A model generated the notes under the pieces. It was not told where the DNA came from, searched no databases, and worked only from the letters and a program-made list of their open reading frames with translations. The position numbers were made by a program, and so were the translations under genes. From the NCBI RefSeq assembly GCF_003319095.1, contig NZ_QOHI01000004.1:405444-469443 (forward strand): a stretch of 64,000 nucleotides of DNA. Reading direction: 5' to 3'. How positions within the stretch are numbered: position 1 is the first letter of the stretch; each line of letters begins with the position of its first letter. Source of the stretch: Blastococcus sp. TBT05-19. GTDB taxonomy: Bacteria; Actinomycetota; Actinomycetes; Mycobacteriales; Geodermatophilaceae. Shown piece after piece: positions 52,848 to 64,000 of the stretch.

Positions 52848-54074
52848 TCAGCGAGGCGGCGCCTCGCCCTGGTCGGGCACGTCGAACTGCTCGCGGACGG
52901 CGGGGTCGGCGGCCGGGCCGCTGGCCCGCACGTCGGCGGTCACCTCCGACAGCGGCGGCGGCGTCGGCACCGCCGGAGCGCTGTCGGTGATGCTCGACAG
53001 CTCGATCTTCGCCTCGGGCTGGTCGGCCGCGCGGGGCAGCTGCGACTCGAACCAGCTGCTGGTGTCCAGCCCGGGCTTCGCGCCGCCGCCGCCGTCGCCG
53101 CCCTCGGAGGACGGCGCGACGTCCATCCACGACTTGCCCCCGGCGGCGCCGCCGAGGTTGGCCAGGCCGTCGAGCGCCTTGCTGAACTCGCTCGGGACGA
53201 TCCACATCTTGTTGGCGTCGCCCTGCGCGATCTGCGGCAGCGTCTGCAGGTACTGGTAGGCCAGCAGCCCCTGGTCGGGCTTGCCGTCGTGGATGGCCTG
53301 GAAGACCGTCTCGATCGACTTGGCCTGGCCCTGCGCCTGCAGGTACAGCGCTGCCCGCTCACCCTCGGCGCGCAGGATCCGGCTCTGCCGCTCCGCCTCG
53401 GCCTCCAGGATGGCCGCCTGCTTGCGGCCCTCGGCGGAGAGGATGGCCGAGGCCTTCTCTCCTTCGGCGGACGTGATCGCCGCCTGGCGGTGCCCCTCGG
53501 CGGTGAGGATCACCGCGCGCTTGTCGCGGTCGGCGCGCATCTGCTTCTCCATCGAGTCCTGGATGGAGTGCGGCGGGTCGATCGCCTTGATCTCGACGCG
53601 GGCCACCCGCAGCCCCCACGGACCGGTCGTGCCGTCGAGGACCTCGCGGAGCTGGCTGTTGATGCCGTCGCGACCGGTGAGCGCACCCTCGAGGTTCAGC
53701 CCGCCCACGACGTTGCGCAGCGTGGTGGTGGTCAGCTGCTCCATGCCGGTGATGTAGTTCGCGATGCCGTAGACGGCCAGCCGCGGGTCGGTCACCTGGA
53801 AGTAGACGACGGTGTCGATGCCGACCTGCAGGTTGTCGGCGGTGATGACCGGCTGCGGCGGGAACGAGACGACCTGCTCACGCAGGTCGATCGTCGCCCG
53901 CACCCGGTCGACGAACGGCACCAGGATCGACAGCCCGGGCGACAGCGTCCGGCTGTACCGGCCCAGCCGCTCGATGACCTTCGCCTGGGCCTGCGGCACG
54001 ATCGTCACGCTCTTGGCGAGCACGACGATGACGAGCAGGGCGATCACGAGCAGTGCGATGAGCGCCGGTTCCAC
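52848..54074 (-). CDS. SPFH/band 7 protein (stomatin/QmcA-like)
   Basis: 408-residue membrane-anchored scaffold protein. One N-terminal helix (about 3-22), then the SPFH domain: 'VTIVPQAQAKVIERLGRYSR', 'LSPGLSILVPFVDRVRATID', 'LREQVVSFPPQPVITADNLQ' and 'GLRVARVEIKAIDPPHSIQD'. A coiled-coil segment of repeated A-E-G units ('ILTAEGHRQAAITSAEGEKA') spans about 185-245, followed by a Pro/Gly/Ser-rich tail. Such proteins form oligomeric platforms that organise membrane proteins or proteases. The NfeD gene lies 76 bases upstream, the usual partner. ATG at 54074. Confidence 0.92.
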   Translation of the reverse strand: MEPALIALLVIALLVIVVLAKSVTIVPQAQAKVIERLGRYSRTLSPGLSILVPFVDRVRATIDLREQVVSFPPQPVITADNLQVGIDTVVYFQVTDPRLAVYGIANYITGMEQLTTTTLRNVVGGLNLEGALTGRDGINSQLREVLDGTTGPWGLRVARVEIKAIDPPHSIQDSMEKQMRADRDKRAVILTAEGHRQAAITSAEGEKASAILSAEGRKQAAILEAEAERQSRILRAEGERAALYLQAQGQAKSIETVFQAIHDGKPDQGLLAYQYLQTLPQIAQGDANKMWIVPSEFSKALDGLANLGGAAGGKSWMDVAPSSEGGDGGGGAKPGLDTSSWFESQLPRAADQPEAKIELSSITDSAPAVPTPPPLSEVTADVRASGPAADPAVREQFDVPDQGEAPPR

Positions 54075-54150
54075 GGCAGGCTCCCTTCATCGGGGGTCGG
54101 TGCAGATCCTGCCCGGTCCGGTCCGCCGGGTCAGCACCCCGGCGTGTTCT

Positions 54151-54588
54151 TCACTCCAGCGCGTCGCCGACGACGGCCGTCGCGCCGTCGACCTGGAGGA
54201 TCCGCACGGTGTCGCCGACGGGGAAGGTCTCGCCGCTGGACTGGCTGCGGGCGGTCCACTCGTCGGCGCCGAGCGCGATGCGCCCGCCGGAGTGGTCGAC
54301 GTCCCGGGTGACCCGCGCGGTCTTGCCGATGAGCGTCTCGATGCCGTCGAGCTGCAGCGGGGTCCGGTTCTCCAGGTGGCGCCTGGCCAGAGGGCGGACG
54401 CCGCCGAGCAGCAGTCCGGACACGACGACGAAGGCCAGCACCTGCAGCACCGCTCCCCCGCCGGCGAGGGCGACGACCAGACCGCCCAGTGCGCCACCGG
54501 CGAGCATGAGCAGCACGAGGTCGAGCGTGAGGACCTCGCCGACGGCGAGCGCGACGGCACCGATCAGCCAGATCACCCAGGCAGCCAT
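54151..54588 (-). CDS. NfeD-family membrane protein
   Basis: 145 residues: three membrane helices (about 3-65, 'WLIGAVALAVGEVLTLDLVL'), then an OB-fold domain (about 80-145) with 'ETLIGKTARVTRDVDHSGGR', 'ALGADEWTARSQSSGETFPV' and 'GDTVRILQVDGATAVV'. NfeD proteins work with SPFH proteins, as in this operon (NfeD then SPFH). ATG at 54588. Confidence 0.9.
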   Translation of the reverse strand: MAAWVIWLIGAVALAVGEVLTLDLVLLMLAGGALGGLVVALAGGGAVLQVLAFVVVSGLLLGGVRPLARRHLENRTPLQLDGIETLIGKTARVTRDVDHSGGRIALGADEWTARSQSSGETFPVGDTVRILQVDGATAVVGDALE

Positions 54589-54696
54589 GGCCGGAGTCTG
54601 GCAGACGGGTGGTCGTGATCTCATCTCCCGCGCCCCACCTGGGGGAACGCCGACGGCCGGCCCCAGGGCCCGGGAGGCGACCGTAGCCTCGCTGCC

Positions 54697-55434
54697 GTGC
54701 ACGACTTCCCCGCCGGACGGCTCGCCCTGTGGACGACCGCCTGGCTGACCGGCCGCGTCTCCTTCGACGAGACCCTGGACGGCGTCGCCGGCGACCAGGC
54801 CCACCGGGTGAGCGGCCTGCCCGGCACCGAGGGCGCCGTCCCGCTCGGCGAGGCGCTGAGCGCACTGCGGGGGCTCGGCGAGCGACGTGTGCGCCTGGTG
54901 CTGCCGGCGCCGGGCGACGTGCGGGGGCTGCCCGCCGTGCCCGGGCTGGCACCGGCCGCGCTGGAGGTCGGTCAGGCCGCCGTCGGCGACCGGGTCGTCC
55001 TGGTGCCGGCACACCTGGGCAACGACGTCGTCGACTGGACGGCGTACGTCCTGGACGGGGTCGCGCCGCCCCCGCCGCCGGTCGAGGGCACGCTGCGGGC
55101 CGCCTCGGGCGCGTTGGACCTGGCGGTCACCGACTCCGCCCGCACGCTGGCCGAGCTGGGCCTCGCCCGCTGGCACCCCGAGGTGCCGACGCTGCTCGCC
55201 GGCCTCGCGCGGCCCCTGCCCGGCACGGGTGTGCCGCACGACCACGACCCGCTGGCGCTGTCGATCCTCGGCCGCGCCCTCCGGCTGGCCGCCGTCCTGG
55301 ACCTGGCGGCCACCGACGCACCCGGTGCCGCGGTCAACCACGCCCAGGCCGCCCGCCGCGACGCCGCGCTCCGGCCGTTGTCCACCGCGGTCCGGGAGGC
55401 GGTGACGGCGGCCTACAACGCCGTCCCCCGCTGA
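54697..55434 (+). CDS. Conserved hypothetical protein
   Basis: 245 residues, soluble, Ala/Leu/Gly-rich, no signal peptide. 'LALWTTAWLTGRVSFDETLD' opens it; 'VLVPAHLGNDVVDWTAYVLD' and 'NHAQAARRDAALRPL' are the most distinctive parts. Coding bias is strong. I do not recognise a domain; it resembles uncharacterised actinobacterial proteins seen near argG or ligase genes. GTG at 54697, divergent from nfeD. Confidence 0.7.
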   Translation: MHDFPAGRLALWTTAWLTGRVSFDETLDGVAGDQAHRVSGLPGTEGAVPLGEALSALRGLGERRVRLVLPAPGDVRGLPAVPGLAPAALEVGQAAVGDRVVLVPAHLGNDVVDWTAYVLDGVAPPPPPVEGTLRAASGALDLAVTDSARTLAELGLARWHPEVPTLLAGLARPLPGTGVPHDHDPLALSILGRALRLAAVLDLAATDAPGAAVNHAQAARRDAALRPLSTAVREAVTAAYNAVPR

Positions 55435-55441
55435 CCCCGGT

Positions 55442-56930
<1,489 letters not shown>

Positions 56931-56981
56931 CGGGGCGACGGATCGGCCCACCACGGGGCCGGGCGGGGCTAGCGTTCCGCC

Positions 56982-57632
56982 ATGACCGGGCCGATGACGA
57001 TGAACCGGGTGATCCACGCCGCCGTGCGTCGGGACCTGCTCCGCCTCTCGACGGCGCTCAGCGACTGGCAGGACGGCGACTGCGCCCGCGGGGTGGAGCT
57101 CGAGCGCGCGTTCGCCAACCTGCACGCCGAGCTGCACCACCACCACGAGGGCGAGGACACCCACATCTGGCCGATGCTCGCCTCGGTCGGCGTCGACCCG
57201 CTGCTGCTCGCCGAGATGGAGTCCGAGCACGCGGCGATGGCCGAGGCGCTGGCCGCGACGTCCACCGCGCTCGGCACGCTGGCCGGCACCGGATCGGCCG
57301 CGGACGCCGCCGCGGCGCGGGCCAGCGTCGGCCGAACCCGCCAGGTGGTCGAGCGGCACCTCCGGCACGAGGAGGAGGAGCTCGAACCGCAGCTGGCGCC
57401 GCACCACGGCTCACCCGAGTGGAAGGCCGTGGAGAAGAATCTGCGCAGCCGCTCACCGGGCGACGCCGGGCGCTTCTTCGCCTGGCTGACCGACGGCATC
57501 CCGCGCCGGGAGCTCACCTTCCTGCGGTCCGCCGTCCCGCCGCCGGTGATCTTCGTGCTCGCCCGCGTGCTGGGCCGGCGCTACACGCGCGACATCGCGC
57601 CCCTCTGGGGGGCGTCCACCTCGCGGCGCTGA
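56982..57632 (+). CDS. Hemerythrin-domain protein
   Basis: 216 residues. HHE-type four-helix bundle (about 8-145): 'NRVIHAAVRRDLLRLSTALS', 'ELHHHHEGEDTHIWPMLASV', 'MESEHAAMAEALAA' and 'VVERHLRHEEEELEPQL', giving the expected His and Glu iron ligands. The C-terminal part (about 155-216) is amphipathic and of unknown role. Likely binds a di-iron centre for oxygen, NO or peroxide sensing or handling. ATG at 56982; MTGPMTM offers a second ATG at 57000. Converges on hemH. Confidence 0.87.
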   Translation: MTGPMTMNRVIHAAVRRDLLRLSTALSDWQDGDCARGVELERAFANLHAELHHHHEGEDTHIWPMLASVGVDPLLLAEMESEHAAMAEALAATSTALGTLAGTGSAADAAAARASVGRTRQVVERHLRHEEEELEPQLAPHHGSPEWKAVEKNLRSRSPGDAGRFFAWLTDGIPRRELTFLRSAVPPPVIFVLARVLGRRYTRDIAPLWGASTSRR

Positions 57633-57638
57633 CCGGGG

Positions 57639-58784
57639 TCAGGCGGCGGGGCGGGGCGGGCGCGGCGGGGTGAAGCAGCAGGACGCCGGGCAGTTGGTGC
57701 CCAGCCGCGGCTCTCCCCCGGCGCGGCGCTCGGTGAGCAGCCCGACCAGCGACCGGACGAACTCCGGGTGCGTGCCGGCCGTCGCGGCCCGGGCGAACGC
57801 CAGGCCGAGCTCCTCCGCCGTCTCCTTCGCCTCGTTGTCGAGGTCCCAGATGACCTCGAGGTGGTCGCTGACGAAGCCCACCGGGAAGAGGACGACGGCC
57901 TTCTCCCCGGCCTCGGCCAGCGCCTTGAGGTGGCAGTTGACGTCGGGCTCCAGCCACGGCACCGACGGCGGCCCGGAGCGGCTCTGCCACACCAGGTCGA
58001 ACTCACGCCCCGGGGCGGCCAGCGCGACGACCTGCCGGGCGGTCTCGGTCAGCTCGGCCTCGTAGGCGTGCCCCTGCGGACCGGCGACGGCGGCCATCGT
58101 GTCCGGGATGCTGTGCGCGGTCGCCACGAGACGGGCACCGTCGCGCACGTCCTCGGGGAGCTCGGCCAGCGCGGCGGCGAGCGCGTCGGCGTTGGCCCGC
58201 ACGAAGCCGTCGGCGTCGAAGTAGTGCGGCAGCTTCTCGGCCGTCGGGCCGCCGGGGGTGTCCGGGCTCCCGGTCATCGCGGCGCGGGCCCGGGCGATGT
58301 CCTCGTGGTACTGCCGGCAGCCGGAGAACGAGGCGTACGCCGACGTCGCCAGGACGTAGGCGTGCTGGATGCCGTCGTCGGCCATCTGCTGCCAGACGTC
58401 CTCCACGTAGGGCGCCCAGTTGCGGTTGCCCCAGTAGACCGGCAGGTCGACGCCGGCCGCCTTCAGCTCGCCCTCGAGCGCGGCGAGCAGCGCCTTGTTC
58501 TGGTCGTTGATCGGGCTCACGCCGTCGAAGTGGTGGTAGTGCTCGGCCACCTCCTCCAGCCGCTCGCGCGGGATGCCGCGGCCTCGGGTGACGTTCTCCA
58601 GGAACGGCATGACGTCGTCGTGGCCCTCGGGGCCACCGAACGACAGCAGCAGCAGCGCCTCGCGGCGGCCCGCGGGAGCCGGGGCGGACGACGGCTCGGC
58701 ACCGCCGTTGTTGCGGACGGCGAGCGAGGGGTCCTGGTCGGGTCGCTGATCGGCAGGGGTGATGTCGACGATGGCGCGGGGCAC
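57639..58784 (-). CDS. hemH: Ferrochelatase (coproporphyrin III ferrochelatase type)
   Basis: 381 residues; inserts Fe2+ into the porphyrin in heme synthesis, probably coproporphyrin III as in other actinobacteria (CpfC). 'EALLLLSFGGPEGHDDVMPF' begins the domain after a Pro/Ala-rich N-terminus (about 40). The active-site His is in 'LVATAHSIPDTMAA' and Glu in 'VGFVSDHLEVIWDLDNEAKE'. 'GTNCPASCCFTP' at the end, plus Cys in 'SFSGCRQYHED', are the expected ligands of the actinobacterial [2Fe-2S] cluster. GTG at 58784 has AGGAAG upstream. Third gene of fabG-fabI-hemH. Confidence 0.93.
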   Translation of the reverse strand: MPRAIVDITPADQRPDQDPSLAVRNNGGAEPSSAPAPAGRREALLLLSFGGPEGHDDVMPFLENVTRGRGIPRERLEEVAEHYHHFDGVSPINDQNKALLAALEGELKAAGVDLPVYWGNRNWAPYVEDVWQQMADDGIQHAYVLATSAYASFSGCRQYHEDIARARAAMTGSPDTPGGPTAEKLPHYFDADGFVRANADALAAALAELPEDVRDGARLVATAHSIPDTMAAVAGPQGHAYEAELTETARQVVALAAPGREFDLVWQSRSGPPSVPWLEPDVNCHLKALAEAGEKAVVLFPVGFVSDHLEVIWDLDNEAKETAEELGLAFARAATAGTHPEFVRSLVGLLTERRAGGEPRLGTNCPASCCFTPPRPPRPAA

Positions 58785-58822
58785 GTGTGTTCTTCCTGTT
58801 GCTGGGTGGCGCTGGATGCACT

Positions 58823-58871
58823 CACACGCCGACGGCGTGGCTCTATGACCCTTCACACGCCTACGGCGTGG
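58823..58871. repeat. Duplicated fabI 3' end in the fabI-hemH gap
   Basis: TCACACGCCNACGGCGTGG occurs at 58823-58840 and 58854-58871 (one mismatch; 31-base period). The right copy is the fabI end (codons for HAVGV and stop); the left copy lies in the gap before hemH. Each copy is itself a small inverted repeat. Confidence 0.75.
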
Positions 58872-59622
58872 AAGCCCCCGTCGACGTGGACGATCTCGCC
58901 GGTGGTGGCCGGGAACCAGTCTGACAAGAGGGCGACGACGGCCTTGCCCGCGGGCTCGGTGTCGGTGACCGACCAGCCGAGCGGGGCGCGACCCTCCCAC
59001 GCCTCCTCGAACTGCTTGCTGCCGGGGATCGACTTCATGGCCATGCTGCGGAGCGGGCCCGCGGCGACGATGTTGGAGCGCACGCCCTCGGGGCCGAGCT
59101 CGCGGGCCACGTAGCGGGAGGTCGACTCCAGCGCCGCCTTCGCCGCGCCCATCCAGCCGTACACCGGCCAGGCGACCGTGGCGTCGAAGGTCAGGCCGAC
59201 GACCGAGGAGGGGTTGGCGAGCAGCGGGCGGCAGGCCTGGGTCAGCGAGGCGTAGGACCAGGCCGACACCTGGAACGCCGTCGCCGCGTGCTCCCAGGCG
59301 ACCTCGGGGAACCCCTCCCCCATCGCCTCCTGCGGGGCGAAGCCGATCGAGTGGACGACGCCGTCGAGCGAGTCGAAGCCCTGCTCGCGCAGCCGGTCGG
59401 CCAGCGCCGACAGGTGCTCGGTGTTCGTGACGTCGAGCTCGACGACCGGCGCCTCCTGCGGCAGCCGCTTGGCGATCCGCTGGCACAGCGACAGCGCGCG
59501 GCCGAAGTTCGACAGGACGACGGTGGCGCCCTGCTCCTGCGCCAGCCGGGCGGTGGCGAAGGCGATCGACGCCTCGGTCAGCACCCCCGTGACCAGGATC
59601 TTCTTGCCCTCGAGGATGCCCA

Positions 59623-59623
<1 letters not shown>
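58853..59623 (-). CDS. fabI: Enoyl-ACP reductase (FabI/InhA family)
   Basis: 256-residue NADH-dependent enzyme for the last reduction in the fatty-acid elongation cycle. 'GKKILVTGVLTEASIAFATA' is the InhA/FabI version of the nucleotide loop. 'DGVVHSIGFAPQEAMGEGFP' and 'VGLTFDATVAWPVYGWMGAA' followed by K contain the Tyr-x6-Lys catalytic pair. 'AAGPLRSMAMKSIPG' is typical of InhA-like proteins. ATG at 59623 overlaps the fabG stop by one base (TGATG). The order fabG-fabI-hemH equals mabA-inhA-hemH of mycobacteria. Confidence 0.94.
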
Positions 59624-60417
<794 letters not shown>

Positions 60418-60439
60418 TCACGCGGGAGGCCAGCGGCGC

Positions 60440-60946
60440 CTACATGGAGACGTGGACGTAGAGCCTGGCGTGGGCGTCGCCGCGGGAGAGGTCACGCAGC
60501 TCGCGGAGCATCCCCAGCAGGTCGGCCGGGTCCACGTGCTCGAGCTCCTCGGTGCGGCTCCACGCCTGGGCCGCTCCGGTGAGCCGGGCGTCGTCGGCGG
60601 ACCCGACGGCCTCCCGCAGCGCATCGCTCACCGTCATGACCATCACGTCGCCGGTCGGTGTCGAGGCCACGTCGGCGCCGTGCCGCGGGTCCTCCAGCAC
60701 GGTGTCGTAGTCGACGCCGGTCAGCAGCTCGGTGAGCGTCCCGAGAGCGACCACGGGGTCGGCCACCCGGCTGGCGAAGGCCGGGTAGCCGGGGCCGAGC
60801 TCCGTGACGATCGGCTCCTTGCGGAAGAAGCCGGTCCTGCGGTGGCCGGTGACCTCCGGCCACCCGAGCGGACCGCCCGGACGGTTCAGCGCCTCGGCGG
60901 CAGCCGCGTCGTCGTCGGCGCGGAAGAAGACGTAGTCGACACCCAC
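60440..60946 (-). CDS. Conserved hypothetical protein (DUF-like, actinobacterial)
   Basis: 168 residues, soluble, acidic. 'VGVDYVFFRADDDAAAAEAL' opens it; 'GYPAFASRVADPVVALGTLT' and 'VMVMTVSDALREAV' are recognisable blocks, and 'EELEHVDPADLLGMLRELRD' forms the C-terminal helical part. I do not assign a function. The GTG at 60946 is the first start at the conserved N-terminus. It is 112 bases upstream of fabG on the same strand. Confidence 0.7.
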   Translation of the reverse strand: MGVDYVFFRADDDAAAAEALNRPGGPLGWPEVTGHRRTGFFRKEPIVTELGPGYPAFASRVADPVVALGTLTELLTGVDYDTVLEDPRHGADVASTPTGDVMVMTVSDALREAVGSADDARLTGAAQAWSRTEELEHVDPADLLGMLRELRDLSRGDAHARLYVHVSM

Positions 60947-60992
60947 GCGAGCGATCGTGGCAGGACGCGCCAGTCCCGGCCCACGCCCCCTG

Positions 60993-62192
<1,200 letters not shown>

Positions 62193-62597
62193 TTACGAGT
62201 GGTCCCGGCGGCGCCGCAGCCAGCCGCCGCCGTACAAGGCCCAGAGCACGAGCAGCGGCTGGAAGAACAGCCGCACCAGGCGCTTGGTGTCGGTGTCCAG
62301 ACCGAAGGCGTCGGTGCCCTCGACGTACTGCGCGATGTTGCCCGGGAAGATCACCACGAAGAACGCCGCCAGCAGGCCGCCGACGAGGCGCTTCCGCCGC
62401 GGCAGCGCGAGGAACGCCGCGCCGAGCGCGATCTCGGCGACGCCGGAGCCCAGCACCGTGAGGTCCTCGTCCAGCGGGAACCACGAGGGCACCTGCGCCT
62501 GGAACTCCTGGCGCTGGACCGTCAGGTGCAGGACGCCGGCCCCCACCATGGCCGCGCCGAGCACGAGTCGTGCCGCGGTGCGGGCGGCCGTGGCCAC
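62193..62597 (-). CDS. DoxX-family membrane protein
   Basis: 134 residues, four helices: 'AARLVLGAAMVGAGVLHLTV', 'LGSGVAEIALGAAFLALPRR', 'RLVGGLLAAFFVVIFPGNIA' and 'RLFFQPLLVLWALYGGGWLR'. The 'NIAQYVEGTDAFGLDTDTKR' loop fits the DoxX/SURF-like family. GTG at 62597 is only 2 bases after the DAHP synthase stop and shares its GGAG, so the genes are translationally coupled; a link to aromatic synthesis is not evident. Confidence 0.82.
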   Translation of the reverse strand: MATAARTAARLVLGAAMVGAGVLHLTVQRQEFQAQVPSWFPLDEDLTVLGSGVAEIALGAAFLALPRRKRLVGGLLAAFFVVIFPGNIAQYVEGTDAFGLDTDTKRLVRLFFQPLLVLWALYGGGWLRRRRDHS

Positions 62598-62599
62598 GG

Positions 62600-63826
62600 T
62601 CAGCTCCTCCGGGCCCGGGAGGCCTCGGCGAGCTCGGCGAGCATCGCCTCGGTCGTCGGCAGGTCGACGCAGGCGTCGGTGACGCTGCGGCCGTACTCCA
62701 GCGACCCGGGGTCCTTCTGGTCGAGGTCCTGCCGGCCCGCCACCAGGTTGCTCTCCACCATCACGCCGCGGATGGCGCTCTGGCCGCCGGCGATCTGCCC
62801 GGCGAGGTCGTGGACGACCTCGATCTGGCGCAGGTGGTTCTTCTGGCTGTTGCCGTGCGAGGCGTCGACGACCACGACCTGCGGGAGCCCGCGCTCGGCG
62901 AGCCGCTGCCGCAGGTCCGCGATGTGCTCGGCGGAGTAGTTGGGGCCGTCCTTCGCGCCGCGCAGGATGACGTGGCCGGTGTCGTTGCCCGTCGTCGACA
63001 GCTGGGCGGAGATGCCGTGGGCGTCGACCCCGAGGAACTCGTGCGGCGAGCGCGCCGTGACCACGGCCTGGATGGCGGTGTCCACGCTGCCCTCCGGCGA
63101 GTTCTTGAACCCGACGACCGAGGAGAAGCCCGACACCCGCTCGCGGGCGGTCTGGTCGGTGACGTTGCGAGCGCCGACGCCGTTGTAGGTGACCAGCCCG
63201 TTGACGTACTGCGGCGTGAGGGCGTTCAGCGGCTCGGCGGCCACCGGCACCCCGAGGTCGGTGATCGCGCACATGAGCATCCGCGTGGCGACCAGCCCGA
63301 CGCTGATCCGGCTGGACCCGTCGAGGAACGGGTCGTAGGCGAACCCCTTCCAGTCCACCTCGGTGCGCGGCTTCTCGGTGTAGGTCCGCATGAGGATCTC
63401 GAGATCGGCGCCGTGCCGCTCGCGCATCCGCGCGATGAAGCCGGCGTACTCCAGCGCGGCGTCGGCGTCGTGGATCGAGCAGGGACCGGCGATGACGGCC
63501 AGGCGGTCGTCCGCACCGGTGACGATGCCGGTCATGGCCCGGCGGGCGGCCCGCGTCGTCGCCACGGAGGTCTGCGACAGCGGGACGACGGCGGCGACCG
63601 CGGCCGGGGTGACGACGACGCTCAGGCCGGTGATCCGGGCGTTGACCAGGTCGCCCAGATCCGCGGCGTCGTCCGGGGTGACACCCAGCTGCTGCGCGAT
63701 GCCGGGCAGCAGCTCGGCGAGCGCGGCGTCGATCTGCCCGTTCACCCGGGTCTGGGCGTCCAGCAGCAGGTCGGCCACCCGGGTCGCGGCGTCCAGGATC
63801 GGCACGGTGTCCTCCTCCGTCATCAC
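62600..63826 (-). CDS. 3-deoxy-7-phosphoheptulonate (DAHP) synthase, class I
   Basis: 408 residues; condenses PEP and erythrose-4-phosphate, first step of the shikimate pathway. Core from about residue 90: 'DDRLAVIAGPCSIHDADAAL', 'LMRTYTEKPRTEVDWKGFAY', 'AAEPLNALTPQYVNGLVTYN' and 'VVVVDASHGNSQKNHLRQIE' (metal ligands). The N-terminus is 50-60 residues longer than in E. coli AroG and helical ('LLLDAQTRVNGQIDAALAEL'), possibly a regulatory extension. The second codon is another ATG (MMTEED); GTG/ATG choice hardly changes length. First gene of a pair with the DoxX gene. Confidence 0.92.
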   Translation of the reverse strand: MMTEEDTVPILDAATRVADLLLDAQTRVNGQIDAALAELLPGIAQQLGVTPDDAADLGDLVNARITGLSVVVTPAAVAAVVPLSQTSVATTRAARRAMTGIVTGADDRLAVIAGPCSIHDADAALEYAGFIARMRERHGADLEILMRTYTEKPRTEVDWKGFAYDPFLDGSSRISVGLVATRMLMCAITDLGVPVAAEPLNALTPQYVNGLVTYNGVGARNVTDQTARERVSGFSSVVGFKNSPEGSVDTAIQAVVTARSPHEFLGVDAHGISAQLSTTGNDTGHVILRGAKDGPNYSAEHIADLRQRLAERGLPQVVVVDASHGNSQKNHLRQIEVVHDLAGQIAGGQSAIRGVMVESNLVAGRQDLDQKDPGSLEYGRSVTDACVDLPTTEAMLAELAEASRARRS

Positions 63827-63929
63827 CCGCTCGTCACCGAGCCGGCGTCGTCCTCGGGGAACAGCGAAGCAGACGTCGGTCGGTGCCTCCCTAGGCTGGC
63901 CGGGTCAGCGCCCTACCGGATGGAGCCCC

Positions 63930-64000
63930 ATGCCCGTCGTCTCCCGCCTCTCGACGACTCCCGTCAAGGGCACCGCTCTCCACTCGCCGTCGACCGTCGA
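63930..64000 (+). CDS. MOSC-domain protein (5' end only)
   Basis: ATG at 63930, GGAG about 5 bases upstream, reads 'MPVVSRLSTTPVKGTALHSP' and runs off the window. The 'L-x-x-x-P-V-K-G' strand is the start of the MOSC N-terminal beta-barrel found in molybdenum-cofactor-linked sulfurtransferase-like proteins. It is divergent from the DAHP synthase gene, with about 100 bases between. Confidence 0.55.
   Translation, partial: MPVVSRLSTTPVKGTALHSPSTV

Overview
The window is about 64 kb of very GC-rich, gene-dense actinobacterial chromosome. GTG starts are common, third codon positions are almost all G or C, and ATGA/GTGA stop-start overlaps are frequent. The gene content (AftD-like arabinosyltransferase, DUF3068, DUF2613, DUF5709, mabA-inhA-hemH order, SigF/RsbW module, DUF222-HNH protein, Ku with split LigD-type proteins, Rpf domain) points to a free-living, stress-hardy actinobacterium. 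My best guess is Geodermatophilales (Blastococcus, Modestobacter or Geodermatophilus type); this is inference, since no rRNA marker is present. I saw no tRNA, rRNA, CRISPR array, transposase or prophage gene.

Layout. 1-5.1 kb: gluconate permease (cut by the window edge) and gluconokinase, then an MFS exporter divergent from a TetR regulator. 5.1-19 kb: a cell-envelope polysaccharide block with GT-C-type membrane proteins, an acyltransferase, a large AftD-like protein, DUF3068, a methyltransferase, a GT4 glycosyltransferase, DUF2613 and a flippase. 19-24 kb: a cupin, a large FAD/Fe-S dehydrogenase and a KhtT/KhtU-like cation:proton antiporter pair. 24-36.5 kb: lipid enzymes, an AI-2E permease, an ankyrin/GNAT/hydrolase cluster, a PqqD-like/M50 membrane protease next to an internally repeated peptide gene, a SatD-like pair and a second AI-2E permease. 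36.5-43 kb: PAC2 protein, AAHS-type MFS, catalase with a Fur-family remnant at its 5' end, and purU. 41.7-46.2 kb: ku, ligase and polymerase form one NHEJ operon, followed by an HNH nuclease gene with a LexA-type box at its start.

47-54.6 kb is a general-stress region: a STAS antagonist, topoisomerase IB, a PAS-PP2C-ATPase-STAS sensor gene broken by one in-frame TAG, rsbW-like and sigF/sigB-like genes behind a SigF-type promoter, and an NfeD/SPFH pair. 54.6-64 kb is mostly housekeeping: argG with an ARG box, a hemerythrin protein, fabG-fabI-hemH, an Rpf-domain protein, a DoxX protein, DAHP synthase and the start of a MOSC gene.

The strongest leads for unusual biology are the M50/repeat-peptide pair, the amber-interrupted stress phosphatase, the Fur remnant at the catalase promoter, and the LexA-box nuclease behind the NHEJ operon.
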